This document shows, in pieces, positions 1-7,262 of a stretch of 13,217 nt of DNA (its first letter is position 1; each line of letters opens with the position of its first letter). Where the stretch lies: contig CALPMR020000051.1 in NCBI GenBank assembly GCA_943324725.2, positions 1-13,217 on the forward strand, in the 5' to 3' direction. Origin of the DNA: Bordetella parapertussis (GTDB lineage Bacteria > Cyanobacteriota > Cyanobacteriia > PCC-6307 > Cyanobiaceae). The notes under the pieces are model-generated. The model saw nothing but the letters and a program-made list of their open reading frames with translations, made no database searches and had not been told where the DNA came from. A program made the position numbers and the translations under genes.

Positions 1-2417
1 CGCGCGGCCGCCTCCTCAGGGCGCAGCACCTGGCCCTCATGCGCTCCGAAGATCAGCACTTCGTCACCGACGCCGGCATCGGGCAGGTCCGCGAGGTCCA
101 CCGCCATCGAATCCATCGAGACCCGTCCCAGCAGGGGCGCCCGCCGCCCCTGGATCAGCACCTCGCCGCGGTTGGAGAAGCTCCAGGGCACGCCGTCGTT
201 GTAGCCGGCGGCGACAATGCCGATACGCTGCTGCTCGGCCGTGACCACGTAGGTGCCGTTGTAGCCCACCCGCTGGCCGCGCTGCAGGAGACTCACCTGC
301 ACCAGCCGACTGAGGACCGCCACCGCCAGTTCCAGTTCGATCGCCGCGGCCACGGCGGGCGATGGATAGAGCCCATACAGGCCGAGACCGAGACGCACCA
401 TGTCGCAGCGGGCGGCGGCGAAGCGCACGGCGCCGGAGGTGGCGGCGGCATGGATGATCAGGGGCTCGTCACTCTCGGCGCGGATCATGGCGACGGCCGC
501 TTCAAAACGGGCCAGTTGCTCCTCGGTGTGGTCATCGGCGGCCGGATCATCAGCGCTGGCCAGGTGCGTCATGACGCCAGTGAGCCGCACCACCCCGGAA
601 CCCCGCAGCAGGCGGGCCACCCCCAGGGCCTCCTCGGGGGTGACACCGACCCGGCCCATGCCGCTGTCGATCTCGAGATGGACATCGAGGCTCGCGTCCA
701 TCGTGCGCAGGCTGGTCACCAGCCGCTGGGCGCAGGCCAGGGAGTACACCACCGGGGTCAGGCGCCAGCGCACCGCCTTGTCGATTTCGTCGCTGTCCAT
801 CAGCATCACCAGCACCGGGCAATGCACCCCGGCCCGCCGCAAGGCCGCTCCCTCGTCGGCGGCTGAGACGCCGATCCAGTCGACGCCGCTCTCCTGCAGC
901 GCCAGGGCGAGGCGGGCCAGCTCGGTGCCGTAGGCCCAGGCCTTGAGCACGGCCAGGATGGCCACCTTCGGGCCGCAGAGGGCACGGAAGCGGGCGATGT
1001 TGTCGCGCACGGCATTGAGATCCACCAGGAAGCGGCGCGGGGCCATCGATTCCCAGATGGCCGAGGCGGCGCTGGCCAGGCCCAGGCGGGCGGCGCCCTT
1101 GAGCAGCACGGTGTCGCCGGGCTGGACCAGGCTGCGCATCGTGGCCCGCAGGTCACCGCTGTCGGCGAGCTCGATCACCGGAGCCTGGGGCCGGCTTGCC
1201 CGCCAGGCGGCGGCAGTGTGAGCGTTGGCCGGATGGGGCAGCAGCAGCAGATGGCTGAAGCCCCGTTCCGCCGCCAGTTGGCCGATCAGGGCATGTTCAG
1301 GCGCTTCGCTGTGGCCCAGCTCCGCCATGCCGCCGAACACGAACAGGCGCCGTCCTGAGTCGGAGCTGGAGCTCACCGTTTCCAGGGCGACCTGGACGGA
1401 GATCGGATCGTCGCTGGCGCTGTCATTGACGATCGTGATGCCATCCGGGGTCCGCCAGGTCTCCATGCGGGTGGGGCCGAAGCTGTAGTCCTGCAGCACG
1501 GCCACGATCTCGTCGACGCTGACACCCAGCTGCAGAGCGGCGGTCATGGCGATCAGCAGATCTTCCACCAGGGGGGCGGAGCGGGTGCGCACCGGCAGTC
1601 GCACCCGTTCGCCGTCGAAGTCGAGGCTGAGCAGGAGCCCTGCTCCATGGGGCTTCTGCTCGATCAAACGGGGTTCGCCCCGGCCCGCCTGCAGCCGGCG
1701 GCAGGGCAGAGGGATGGCGTCGAGGAGGGGATCGGCGGGGGCAATCAGCCAGCCAGCGGGCGGCAGTGCGCGGAACAGGATCATTTTTTCGCGGGCGGTC
1801 ACCTCACGGCTGCCGAAGCCGCCTCGATGGGCCAGACCCACGTTCACCAGCACGCCGAAGTCGGGCGCCAGGATCCTGGCGATGCTCGTCATCTCGCCGG
1901 GAGCTGAGATGCCGGCCTCGAACACCCCCAGTTCCGTGCCAGCGGGGGCGGAGAGCACGGCCAGCGGCACCCCCACCTGGCTGTTCCAGCTGCCGGGGCT
2001 GGCGGCGACCCGGTAGCGCTGGGCCAGCAGGGCCGTCAGCGCGCTCTTGACGATCGTCTTGCCATTGCTGCCGGTGATCGCCACCACCTGGCGGATGTGC
2101 TGCCGGCGATACCAGGCCGCCAGGCGTTGCAAGGCTTCCAGAGGATCGTCGACTTCGATCCGGGGCAGCTCCGACGAGCTTGCAGCCGTGGAGGCACACC
2201 CGCCGCGACGCACCACCACCAGACTTGCCCCCGCTGCGATCGCGTTGGCCACGAAGCTGTGGCCATCGCGGCTGCGCCCCCCGAGGGCGAAGAAGGCATC
2301 GCCCGCCTGCACCCGCCGCGAATCGATGGCCACCGCCCGGATCGGAGCGGCCGCCGGATCACCGTGGAGCTGGCCTGCCAGCAGAGCGGCCAGCGTGCGG
2401 GGGGCGGGGAGGGCCAT
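1..2417 (-). CDS. murF-alr: Bifunctional MurF ligase / alanine racemase fusion (3' end cut by window edge)
   Basis: One reading frame of 805 codons without a stop encodes two cytoplasmic peptidoglycan enzymes. Residues 1-455 are MurF, which joins D-Ala-D-Ala to the UDP-MurNAc-tripeptide using ATP. The nucleotide loop TGSNGKT lies at 115-121 (Lys120), followed by WNSQVGVPL, FEAGISAPGEM and a C-terminal NDSASDDP segment. Residues from about 460 are a PLP-dependent alanine racemase. Its parts are VLKAWAYG with the PLP lysine at 492, EIDSGMGRVG, VRLGLGLYG, and GYNDG with the catalytic tyrosine at 739, then GRVSMD. Roughly the last 30-40 residues lie outside the window. The ATG at 2417 is the only usable start, because an in-frame stop lies just upstream (2430-2432). 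Motif wording matches the MurF-Alr fusions known from Bacteroidota better than separate MurF or Alr. The gene is divergent from the HNH gene. Domain identity is seen in the sequence; the relationship to the Bacteroidota family is from memory. Confidence 0.93.
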   Translation of the reverse strand, partial: MALPAPRTLAALLAGQLHGDPAAAPIRAVAIDSRRVQAGDAFFALGGRSRDGHSFVANAIAAGASLVVVRRGGCASTAASSSELPRIEVDDPLEALQRLAAWYRRQHIRQVVAITGSNGKTIVKSALTALLAQRYRVAASPGSWNSQVGVPLAVLSAPAGTELGVFEAGISAPGEMTSIARILAPDFGVLVNVGLAHRGGFGSREVTAREKMILFRALPPAGWLIAPADPLLDAIPLPCRRLQAGRGEPRLIEQKPHGAGLLLSLDFDGERVRLPVRTRSAPLVEDLLIAMTAALQLGVSVDEIVAVLQDYSFGPTRMETWRTPDGITIVNDSASDDPISVQVALETVSSSSDSGRRLFVFGGMAELGHSEAPEHALIGQLAAERGFSHLLLLPHPANAHTAAAWRASRPQAPVIELADSGDLRATMRSLVQPGDTVLLKGAARLGLASAASAIWESMAPRRFLVDLNAVRDNIARFRALCGPKVAILAVLKAWAYGTELARLALALQESGVDWIGVSAADEGAALRRAGVHCPVLVMLMDSDEIDKAVRWRLTPVVYSLACAQRLVTSLRTMDASLDVHLEIDSGMGRVGVTPEEALGVARLLRGSGVVRLTGVMTHLASADDPAADDHTEEQLARFEAAVAMIRAESDEPLIIHAAATSGAVRFAAARCDMVRLGLGLYGLYPSPAVAAAIELELAVAVLSRLVQVSLLQRGQRVGYNGTYVVTAEQQRIGIVAAGYNDGVPWSFSNRGEVLIQGRRAPLLGRVSMDSMAVDLADLPDAGVGDEVLIFGAHEGQVLRPEEAAA
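2236..2243. repeat. HIP1 octamer GCGATCGC
   Basis: Exact copy inside the MurF part of murF-alr. Confidence 0.6.
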
Positions 2418-2512
2418 TGAGTCCGGAGGCTAGCCAGCCAGGATGCACCTGGGCGCAGGTCGTGCCGGACACCGAAGGGACGGCCGCATCTCGTTAAGGT
2501 TGATTGATCTTC

Positions 2513-2519
2513 GGGAGGT
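2513..2519 (+). promoter_or_regulatory. Strong Shine-Dalgarno for the HNH gene
   Basis: GGGAGGT sits 3 bases before the ATG at 2523 and fixes that start. Most other genes here lack a recognisable Shine-Dalgarno, so this one stands out. The remaining 105-base divergent spacer (2418-2522) contains the palindrome GGCTAGCC (2428-2435). I could not identify convincing -35/-10 boxes in it for either gene. Confidence 0.6.
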
Positions 2520-2522
2520 GGC

Positions 2523-3023
2523 ATGGGCCACGTTCTCGTGCTGAATGCGTCCTACGAACCGCTCAACATCACCACCTGGCGGCGGGCGATGGTGATGCTG
2601 CTGAAGGGGAAGGCGGAGGGGCTGGAGCATGACCCCAACCATCGAATCCGGCCGGATCACCTGCTCCCCACCGTGATTCGCCTGCACCAGTTCGTGCGGG
2701 TGCCCTACCGCCAGATGCCGCTCACGCGCCGCAATGTCTTCCAGCGGGATGGCCATCTCTGTCAGTACTGCGGTTTCAGCGGTGAGCCGCTCTCGATCGA
2801 TCACGTCGTGCCCCGCAGCCGCGGTGGCGCCGACATCTGGGAGAACGTCACCACCGCTTGTCTGCCCTGCAACGTGCGCAAGGGCAATCGCACGCCGCGG
2901 GAGGCGGCCATGCCCCTGCGCCGGGAGCCGCGCCGGCCCCCCACCAGCCTCAATTTTGAAACCATCCGCCGGATTCGCGCCGGTCAGAATCGCGAATGGG
3001 CCAAATACGTGATCGGGGCCTGA
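2523..3023 (+). CDS. HNH endonuclease family protein
   Basis: This 166-residue protein has a complete HNH (zinc-finger type) nuclease domain at about residues 70-125. The zinc ligands are CQYC (80-83) and CLPC (113-116). The metal and catalytic core is SIDHVVPRSRGG with D93-H94, and N108 follows in WENVT. The N-terminal part (MGHVLVLNASYEPL, then WRRAM and LLKGKAE) is the conserved leader of a widespread bacterial single-gene HNH family. Members of that family are not tied to a known intein or restriction system, and their role is unsettled. Here it is the only plus-strand gene. It converges with prfA 41 bases downstream and diverges from murF-alr. The start is supported by the adjacent GGGAGGT. 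All key residues are present, so the protein should be active on nucleic acid, but its substrate cannot be read from the sequence. Confidence 0.9.
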   Translation: MGHVLVLNASYEPLNITTWRRAMVMLLKGKAEGLEHDPNHRIRPDHLLPTVIRLHQFVRVPYRQMPLTRRNVFQRDGHLCQYCGFSGEPLSIDHVVPRSRGGADIWENVTTACLPCNVRKGNRTPREAAMPLRREPRRPPTSLNFETIRRIRAGQNREWAKYVIGA

Positions 3024-3064
3024 CCTCGCGATGGGCCACGGATCACTCTTGATCGCCCCTGGGT

Positions 3065-4180
3065 TCAGCCATTGGCGCCGCTGGCCTGGCTGGCCAGGTC
3101 CTGCAGCTGGCGGCCCTGTTCAGCGGCAATGCAGGCTTCGATCACGTCGTCGAGCTGGCCGTTGAGGACCGGATCGAGCGAAAAGTTCTGCCCGAGCCGA
3201 TGGTCGGTGACGCGGTTGTCCTTGGCGTTGTAGGTGCGGATCTTTTCACTGCGATCGCCGCTGCCCACCTGGGAGCGCCGCTCATCCCGTTCAAGGGCAT
3301 TGGCTTCAGCCAGCTTCCGCTCGTAGAGCTTGGCCCGCAGAATCTGCATGGCCCGTTCGCGGTTCTGCAGCTGGGAGCGTTCCTGGGTGCAGAACACCCG
3401 GATGCCGGTGGGCTTGTGCAGCAGATCAACAGCAGTTTCCACCTTGTTGACGTTCTGGCCGCCGGCGCCGCCGGAGCGGGCGGTGCTGATCTCCAGGTCG
3501 CCCGGATCGATCTGCACTTCGACTGGATCGGCCTCGGGCATCACCGCCACCGTGGCCGTGGAGGTGTGCACCCTGCCCTGGGATTCGGTGGCAGGAACTC
3601 TCTGGACCCGATGCACGCCGGCCTCGAACTTCAAGCGGCTGTAGACCCCCTCTCCCCTGATCGAAAGGATCAGTTCCTTGTAGCCGCCCAGATCGGCTTC
3701 GGAGGCGCTGACCGGCTGCACCTGCCAACTGCGGCCCTGGGCATAGCGCTCGTACATGCGGGCCAGATCTCCTGCCCAGAGGCTGGCTTCATCGCCGCCG
3801 GCCCCGGCCCGGATTTCCAGCATGACGCTGCGCTCATCGCGGGGATCCGACGGCAACAGGGCCAGGGTGAGGCGCCGCTGCAACTCGTCGATGCGCGCTT
3901 CGAGCGACTCCAGCTCGCTGATGGCCAGTTCCACCAGCTCCGCCATGGCGGGATCGTCGCGGTGCTCCTTGAGCAACCTGTGGGTGTCCAGCTGCTCCTG
4001 TTGCAGCTTGCGCCATTGCTGGTGGTCGAGCACCAGGGGCTCAAGCCGGGCCCGTTCGCGAGCAATGGTCTGCAGCCGGTCCGGGTCCGAGGCCACAGCC
4101 GGATCGGCCAGCTGCCGTTCAAGGGCCGCGAAGGTGTGGCAGGCCGTTTGCAGGCGTTCGCTGAGCAGGGCAGGGTCCAT
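3065..4180 (-). CDS. prfA: Peptide chain release factor 1
   Basis: This 371-residue class I release factor recognises UAA and UAG in the ribosomal A site and triggers hydrolysis of peptidyl-tRNA. The tripeptide anticodon PAT is at 196-198 in [10 protein letters not shown], which distinguishes RF1 from RF2 (SPF). The catalytic GGQ is at 240-242 in [10 protein letters not shown]. The coiled N-terminal domain (about 1-110) and the C-terminal domain with [15 protein letters not shown] are intact, and the length is close to the usual 355-370 or so. The ATG at 4180 opens the expected N-terminus. It follows rpmE on the same strand, as is usual in cyanobacteria, but a strong terminator lies between them. 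It may therefore be transcribed by readthrough or from its own promoter, which I could not identify. Confidence 0.97.
   Translation of the reverse strand: MDPALLSERLQTACHTFAALERQLADPAVASDPDRLQTIARERARLEPLVLDHQQWRKLQQEQLDTHRLLKEHRDDPAMAELVELAISELESLEARIDELQRRLTLALLPSDPRDERSVMLEIRAGAGGDEASLWAGDLARMYERYAQGRSWQVQPVSASEADLGGYKELILSIRGEGVYSRLKFEAGVHRVQRVPATESQGRVHTSTATVAVMPEADPVEVQIDPGDLEISTARSGGAGGQNVNKVETAVDLLHKPTGIRVFCTQERSQLQNRERAMQILRAKLYERKLAEANALERDERRSQVGSGDRSEKIRTYNAKDNRVTDHRLGQNFSLDPVLNGQLDDVIEACIAAEQGRQLQDLASQASGANG
3251..3258. repeat. HIP1 octamer GCGATCGC
   Basis: Exact copy inside prfA. Confidence 0.6.
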
Positions 4181-4241
4181 GGCGAAGGGCGTCCAGATGC
4201 CGCCGGAACGGCAGGCGAAGAGGCACGGAAGCTTTCAGAAC

Positions 4242-4271
4242 AAAAGCCGGATGCCCGAGAGGCATCCGGCT
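4242..4271 (-). terminator. Intrinsic terminator downstream of rpmE
   Basis: There is a perfect 11-bp inverted repeat, with arms at 4245-4255 (AGCCGGATGCC) and 4261-4271 and a 5-base loop. On the minus strand the hairpin is followed by TTTTGTTCT, a short U-tract. No T-run exists on the plus-strand side, so it works for leftward transcription. It lies about 215 bases after the rpmE stop and about 60 bases before the prfA start. Confidence 0.8.
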
Positions 4272-4486
4272 CGCCGGAAGGTCTGGATGTTTGGTCGAAC
4301 AAGGCGTCAAGGCCAGCTTGCTGGCGCCGGTCAGCCCTTGAGGCTGGCCAGCTGCGCTGTACGAAATCCATCCGTCGATGAACTGGTGACGACCGAGCTG
4401 GAGGCCCTCATGATCGGGCCCCATGAAAATTGCAGGGGAGCTGTGCAGGCTCAGTCAGACAGGACGTCTCTGCGTTGACCAGCTGA
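4272..4486 (-). other. Long rpmE-terminator spacer, no gene recognised
   Basis: The rpmE-prfA gap is 306 bases (4181-4486), and this is the part before the terminator. It holds small inverted repeats only: GCCAGCTTGCTGGC around 4312-4325, a CAGCC/GGCTG hairpin just to its right, and a GGCCC/GGGCC pair around 4405-4422. Short frames here lack any recognisable protein. No tRNA cloverleaf could be formed. It may be the 3' untranslated part of the ribosomal operon or a small RNA ending at the terminator; neither can be decided from sequence alone. Confidence 0.4.
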
Positions 4487-4786
4487 TCAGCCGGAGACGG
4501 ATGCTGAGGTCTCGTCTGCAGCAGCAGGAGCTTCGTCCGCCGGGGCTTCGTCTTTCTTGACTCCTGCAGCGGAGTCGGTACCAGCCATGCCGTATTTGCG
4601 CATGAAGCGATCCACCCGGCCCTCGGTGTCGAGGATTTTCTGGGTGCCCGTGTAAAAGGGATGGTTGCCGCTCCAGACATCGACGTGGAGCTCGGGATGG
4701 GTGGAGCCGGTGGTCATCACCACCTCTCCATTGCAGATCACCTTGGCATCGGGATACCAGGTGGGATGGATGTCGGCCTTCGGCAT
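4487..4786 (-). CDS. rpmE: Ribosomal protein bL31, zinc-less type with acidic tail
   Basis: This is a 99-residue large-subunit protein that helps bridge the two ribosomal subunits. The family core is clear: IHPTWYPDAKV at the start, NHPFYTGTQK (41-50), then GRVDRFMRKYG ending at residue 66. Zinc-binding bL31 has two cysteine pairs; here only Cys18 remains and the second pair is replaced by VWSGN, so this is the C-minus form. Residues 67-99 form an Ala/Asp/Glu/Ser-rich tail that the short bacterial forms lack. It follows rpsI by 41 bases and is the last gene before the terminator. Confidence 0.95.
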   Translation of the reverse strand: MPKADIHPTWYPDAKVICNGEVVMTTGSTHPELHVDVWSGNHPFYTGTQKILDTEGRVDRFMRKYGMAGTDSAAGVKKDEAPADEAPAAADETSASVSG

Positions 4787-4827
4787 GACGGGTGAAGCGA
4801 GCGGAGACGGGAAACGGAGCTGAAGAA

Positions 4828-5235
4828 TCAGCGCTTGGAGAACTGGGGCGCTTTGCGGGCTTTCTTGAGGCCGTACTTGCGGCGCTCCTTGGCCCGGGGA
4901 TCGCGGCTGAGGTGGCCTTCCACCTTGAGCGGCTTGCGATTGTCAGGCGAGAGATCGCACAGGGCCCGGGCCGCACCCTGCTTGATCGCATCGGCCTGGC
5001 CGGTGAGGCCACCGCCGCGCACGTTGACCAGCAGGTCGTACTGGCCTTCGAGGCCGAGGGTCTGCAAGGGAGCCCTCACCGCCGCCAGGTAGACGGGGTT
5101 GTAGTTGAGGTAGTTGTCGCCGGGGCGGCCATTGATGGTGACGGTGCCACTGCCGGGAACGACCCGCACACGGGCCACAGCCGTTTTGCGACGGCCGGTT
5201 CCCCAGTAGACGACGCGGTTGGAGGAGCTGGTCAT
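4828..5235 (-). CDS. rpsI: Ribosomal protein uS9
   Basis: This 135-residue small-subunit head protein has a basic C-terminal tail that reaches the P-site tRNA. It shows the family opening [16 protein letters not shown], the [19 protein letters not shown] centre and the [14 protein letters not shown] block. It ends in the typical Ser-Lys-Arg. Its ATG overlaps the rplM stop by four bases (ATGA at 5232-5235), so translation of the two genes is probably coupled. The rplM-rpsI pairing is near universal in bacteria. Confidence 0.98.
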   Translation of the reverse strand: MTSSSNRVVYWGTGRRKTAVARVRVVPGSGTVTINGRPGDNYLNYNPVYLAAVRAPLQTLGLEGQYDLLVNVRGGGLTGQADAIKQGAARALCDLSPDNRKPLKVEGHLSRDPRAKERRKYGLKKARKAPQFSKR

Positions 5236-5687
5236 TTGATGGCGTTGGCGGCGGGATCGAGGGCGAGGGTCTGGGGCTGCTGGGCGGTGTGGGGATGCTC
5301 AGCGCCTTTGTAGACCTTCAGCTTGCGGAACATCTGGCGCCCGAGGGCGTTGTGGGGAAGCATGCCCTTGATGGCCACTTCGATGATCCGCTCGGGCAGA
5401 CGACCCTGCAGGTGGGCGAAGGTTTCGGTCTTCATGCCGCCGGGGCGGCCGGAATGACGGCGATAGAGCTTCTGGGTGGGCTTGTTACCACTGACACGGA
5501 TCTTGTCGGCGTTGATCACAACGACAAAGTCGCCTGTATCGAGATGGGGGGTGTAAGTGGGCTTGTTCTTGCCACGGAGCACCTGGGCCACCTCGCTGGC
5601 CAGCCGGCCGAGGGTCTGATCCGCAGCATCGACCACATACCACTGGCGGTCGAGCGTGTCGGGGGAAGGCAGGGTTGTCTTGTTCAT
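5232..5687 (-). CDS. rplM: Ribosomal protein uL13
   Basis: This 151-residue protein is one of the early 23S rRNA-binding large-subunit proteins. Diagnostic blocks are [18 protein letters not shown] near the N-terminus, [26 protein letters not shown], and [19 protein letters not shown]. The frame stays open for 46 codons upstream, but that stretch is unrelated to uL13. The ATG at 5687 (MNKTTLPS) fits family length and is preferred. The 186 bases between truA and this start contain no recognisable gene and no clear promoter. Confidence 0.97.
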   Translation of the reverse strand: MNKTTLPSPDTLDRQWYVVDAADQTLGRLASEVAQVLRGKNKPTYTPHLDTGDFVVVINADKIRVSGNKPTQKLYRRHSGRPGGMKTETFAHLQGRLPERIIEVAIKGMLPHNALGRQMFRKLKVYKGAEHPHTAQQPQTLALDPAANAIK

Positions 5688-5873
5688 TGCGCCTGAAGGG
5701 CACCGGCTGACCGGCTTGGAAAACCACCGCATCCGTGCTGTACGGCGGATGGCATGGGCTGGAGTGACCCTACCGCGCCGTGGTTCTTGCTCCTGCAGCA
5801 GGGCGTTCGCCGAACTGAAGAGCAAGCGTGACGGGTTGGCGGGACAACAGCGCCAGCCTCGAATCGGCCCGAT

Positions 5874-6824
5874 CTAGGGAGGTGCCGGAGACACCTCTGT
5901 GACCTCCAGAGATCCGGGGCTGGCCGGTGTTGCGTTCGCTGCCGCGCTCGCAGGCACACCGCTCGCCCCGGGGGCTGGAGGTGGATCAGGCGATTTCAGC
6001 TGAAACCGCGGTTGGCAATCGTACCAGGCGGCTTCTGGGAAGATTGGCTCTGGGTAGCCCACCCGTAGCAGGCAGAGCCCCTGGGGAGGAGCCGCCTCCC
6101 GCACTTCGGAGCGCGCCTGGGTCCGCCAGCGCCGTTCGAAGGCCGCCACACTCAGGCGCCCCTCACCGACGGCCACCAGTTGTCCCATCACCAATCGCAC
6201 CATGCCGTAGAGGAAGCCGCTGGCCTGGAGTTCGACGCTGAGCAGATCTTCCTGGCGCTCCAGGAGCACCTCCTGGATGGTGGTGCGGGCATGGGCGCGG
6301 CGGCTGCCGGCCCGCTGAAAGGCCGCGAAATCATGCTCCCCCAGCAAGGTCTGCAGGGCGGCCTCCATGGCCTGATCGTCGAGGCGAAGCTGATAGCGAT
6401 GCCAGCTCCAGGCGCTCAGAAACAGGTTGGGGGTGCGGCCGTTGTGGATCGTGTAGCGGTAGCGCCGGTAGCGAGCCGAAAAGCAGGCGTGCCAATGGGG
6501 CGGCACTTCAGTGGCGGCACGAACCCGGATCGTGGCGGGTAGGCGACCATTGAGAGCCTTGGGCCAGCGCTGGGCTGGGATCGGACCGGCGGCGTCGAAG
6601 TGGACCACCTGGGCGGCGGCATGGACGCCGCTGTCGGTGCGCCCGGCCGCCACACTGCGGATCGGGCGCTGGGGATCGAGGCCAGCGATCGCCGCCTCGA
6701 GCACCTCCTGCACGCTGATCTGACGGGGTTGGCGCTGCCAGCCATGAAAAGCCGAACCCTCGTACTGGAGGCAGAGCGCGATCCGGTGGGTCGCGGCTCT
6801 CTCCGGAGACGAGGGTTCGGCAAT
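5874..6824 (-). CDS. truA: tRNA pseudouridine(38-40) synthase TruA, start unresolved
   Basis: TruA converts U38, U39 and U40 of the tRNA anticodon arm to pseudouridine. The conserved N-terminus [18 protein letters not shown] begins at base 6785. It is followed by [13 protein letters not shown] with the catalytic Asp (codon 64 if counted from 6824), [21 protein letters not shown] and [14 protein letters not shown]. The C-terminus adds a Pro/Ala/Ser-rich tail of about 45 residues. No ATG, GTG or TTG occurs in frame between the rplQ stop (6851) and the GTG at 6713, and starting at 6713 would remove the first conserved strand. The coordinates use an in-frame ATT at 6824. A CTG at 6854, overlapping the rplQ TGA, is an alternative, as is a one-base indel that would bring in the overlapping TTG at 6823. 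Product identity is secure; the 5' end is not. Confidence 0.85.
   Translation of the reverse strand: MAEPSSPERAATHRIALCLQYEGSAFHGWQRQPRQISVQEVLEAAIAGLDPQRPIRSVAAGRTDSGVHAAAQVVHFDAAGPIPAQRWPKALNGRLPATIRVRAATEVPPHWHACFSARYRRYRYTIHNGRTPNLFLSAWSWHRYQLRLDDQAMEAALQTLLGEHDFAAFQRAGSRRAHARTTIQEVLLERQEDLLSVELQASGFLYGMVRLVMGQLVAVGEGRLSVAAFERRWRTQARSEVREAAPPQGLCLLRVGYPEPIFPEAAWYDCQPRFQLKSPDPPPAPGASGVPASAAANATPASPGSLEVTEVSPAPP
6685..6692. repeat. HIP1 octamer GCGATCGC
   Basis: Exact copy inside truA. Confidence 0.6.
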
Positions 6825-6850
6825 GGAGCCGGGGTTGGGGGCCGTCGGGT

Positions 6851-7201
6851 TCAGACGAGCTCGATGATCGCCATTTCGGCGTTGTCGCCACGGCGGGGCA
6901 CGGTACGGATGATGCGGGTGTAGCCCCCGTTGCGTTCGCCGTAGCGATCCTGGGCCTTGTCGAACAGGGCGTGCACCAGCTGCTTGTCGAAGATGTAGCC
7001 AATGGCGCGGCGACGAGCCGACAGGCTGCCGTCCTTGGCGAGCGTGATCATGCGCTCGGCTTCATTGCGCAGAGCCTTGGCACGGGCCTTGGTGGTGGTG
7101 AGGCGACCTTCGCGGATCAGCTGGGTGGTGAGGCCACGCAGGAGAGCTTTGCGTTGGTCGGCGGGGCGTCCCAGCAGGGGGACTCGGCACTGGTGTCGCA
7201 T
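6851..7201 (-). CDS. rplQ: Ribosomal protein bL17
   Basis: This 116-residue large-subunit protein lies near the exit tunnel. Family signatures are [38 protein letters not shown] with the [10 protein letters not shown] helix, and the C-terminal [24 protein letters not shown]. The length is normal. The ATG at 7201 gives the exact family N-terminus. It follows rpoA by 61 bases, the standard alpha-operon order. Confidence 0.98.
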   Translation of the reverse strand: MRHQCRVPLLGRPADQRKALLRGLTTQLIREGRLTTTKARAKALRNEAERMITLAKDGSLSARRRAIGYIFDKQLVHALFDKAQDRYGERNGGYTRIIRTVPRRGDNAEMAIIELV

Positions 7202-7262
7202 GGGATCAGGTCTCGGGCTGTCGCGAAAGGGGCTTCGGGGAGGGGTTGAACGCAGGCAGCGT

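Noticed and set aside
39..866. Plus-strand open frame of 275 codons
   Set aside because: It is antisense to the racemase part of murF-alr, shows no recognisable family, and is rich in His/Gly/Gln as expected from the complement of GC-rich coding DNA.
2418..2522. Divergent promoters for murF-alr and HNH
   Set aside because: TTAAGGTT upstream of the HNH gene resembles a -10 box, but no matching -35 at correct spacing was found, so no promoter is called.
3200..4381. Plus-strand open frame of 393 codons
   Set aside because: It covers prfA in antisense and has no known motif; it follows from codon bias on the other strand.
4272..4424. Possible tRNA or short peptide gene after rpmE
   Set aside because: A GTTCGACC sequence looks like a T-loop, but no flanking stems form; short frames have no family or ribosome site.
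5688..5825. N-terminal extension of rplM by 46 codons
   Set aside because: The added residues do not resemble uL13, and the ATG at 5687 gives the family length.
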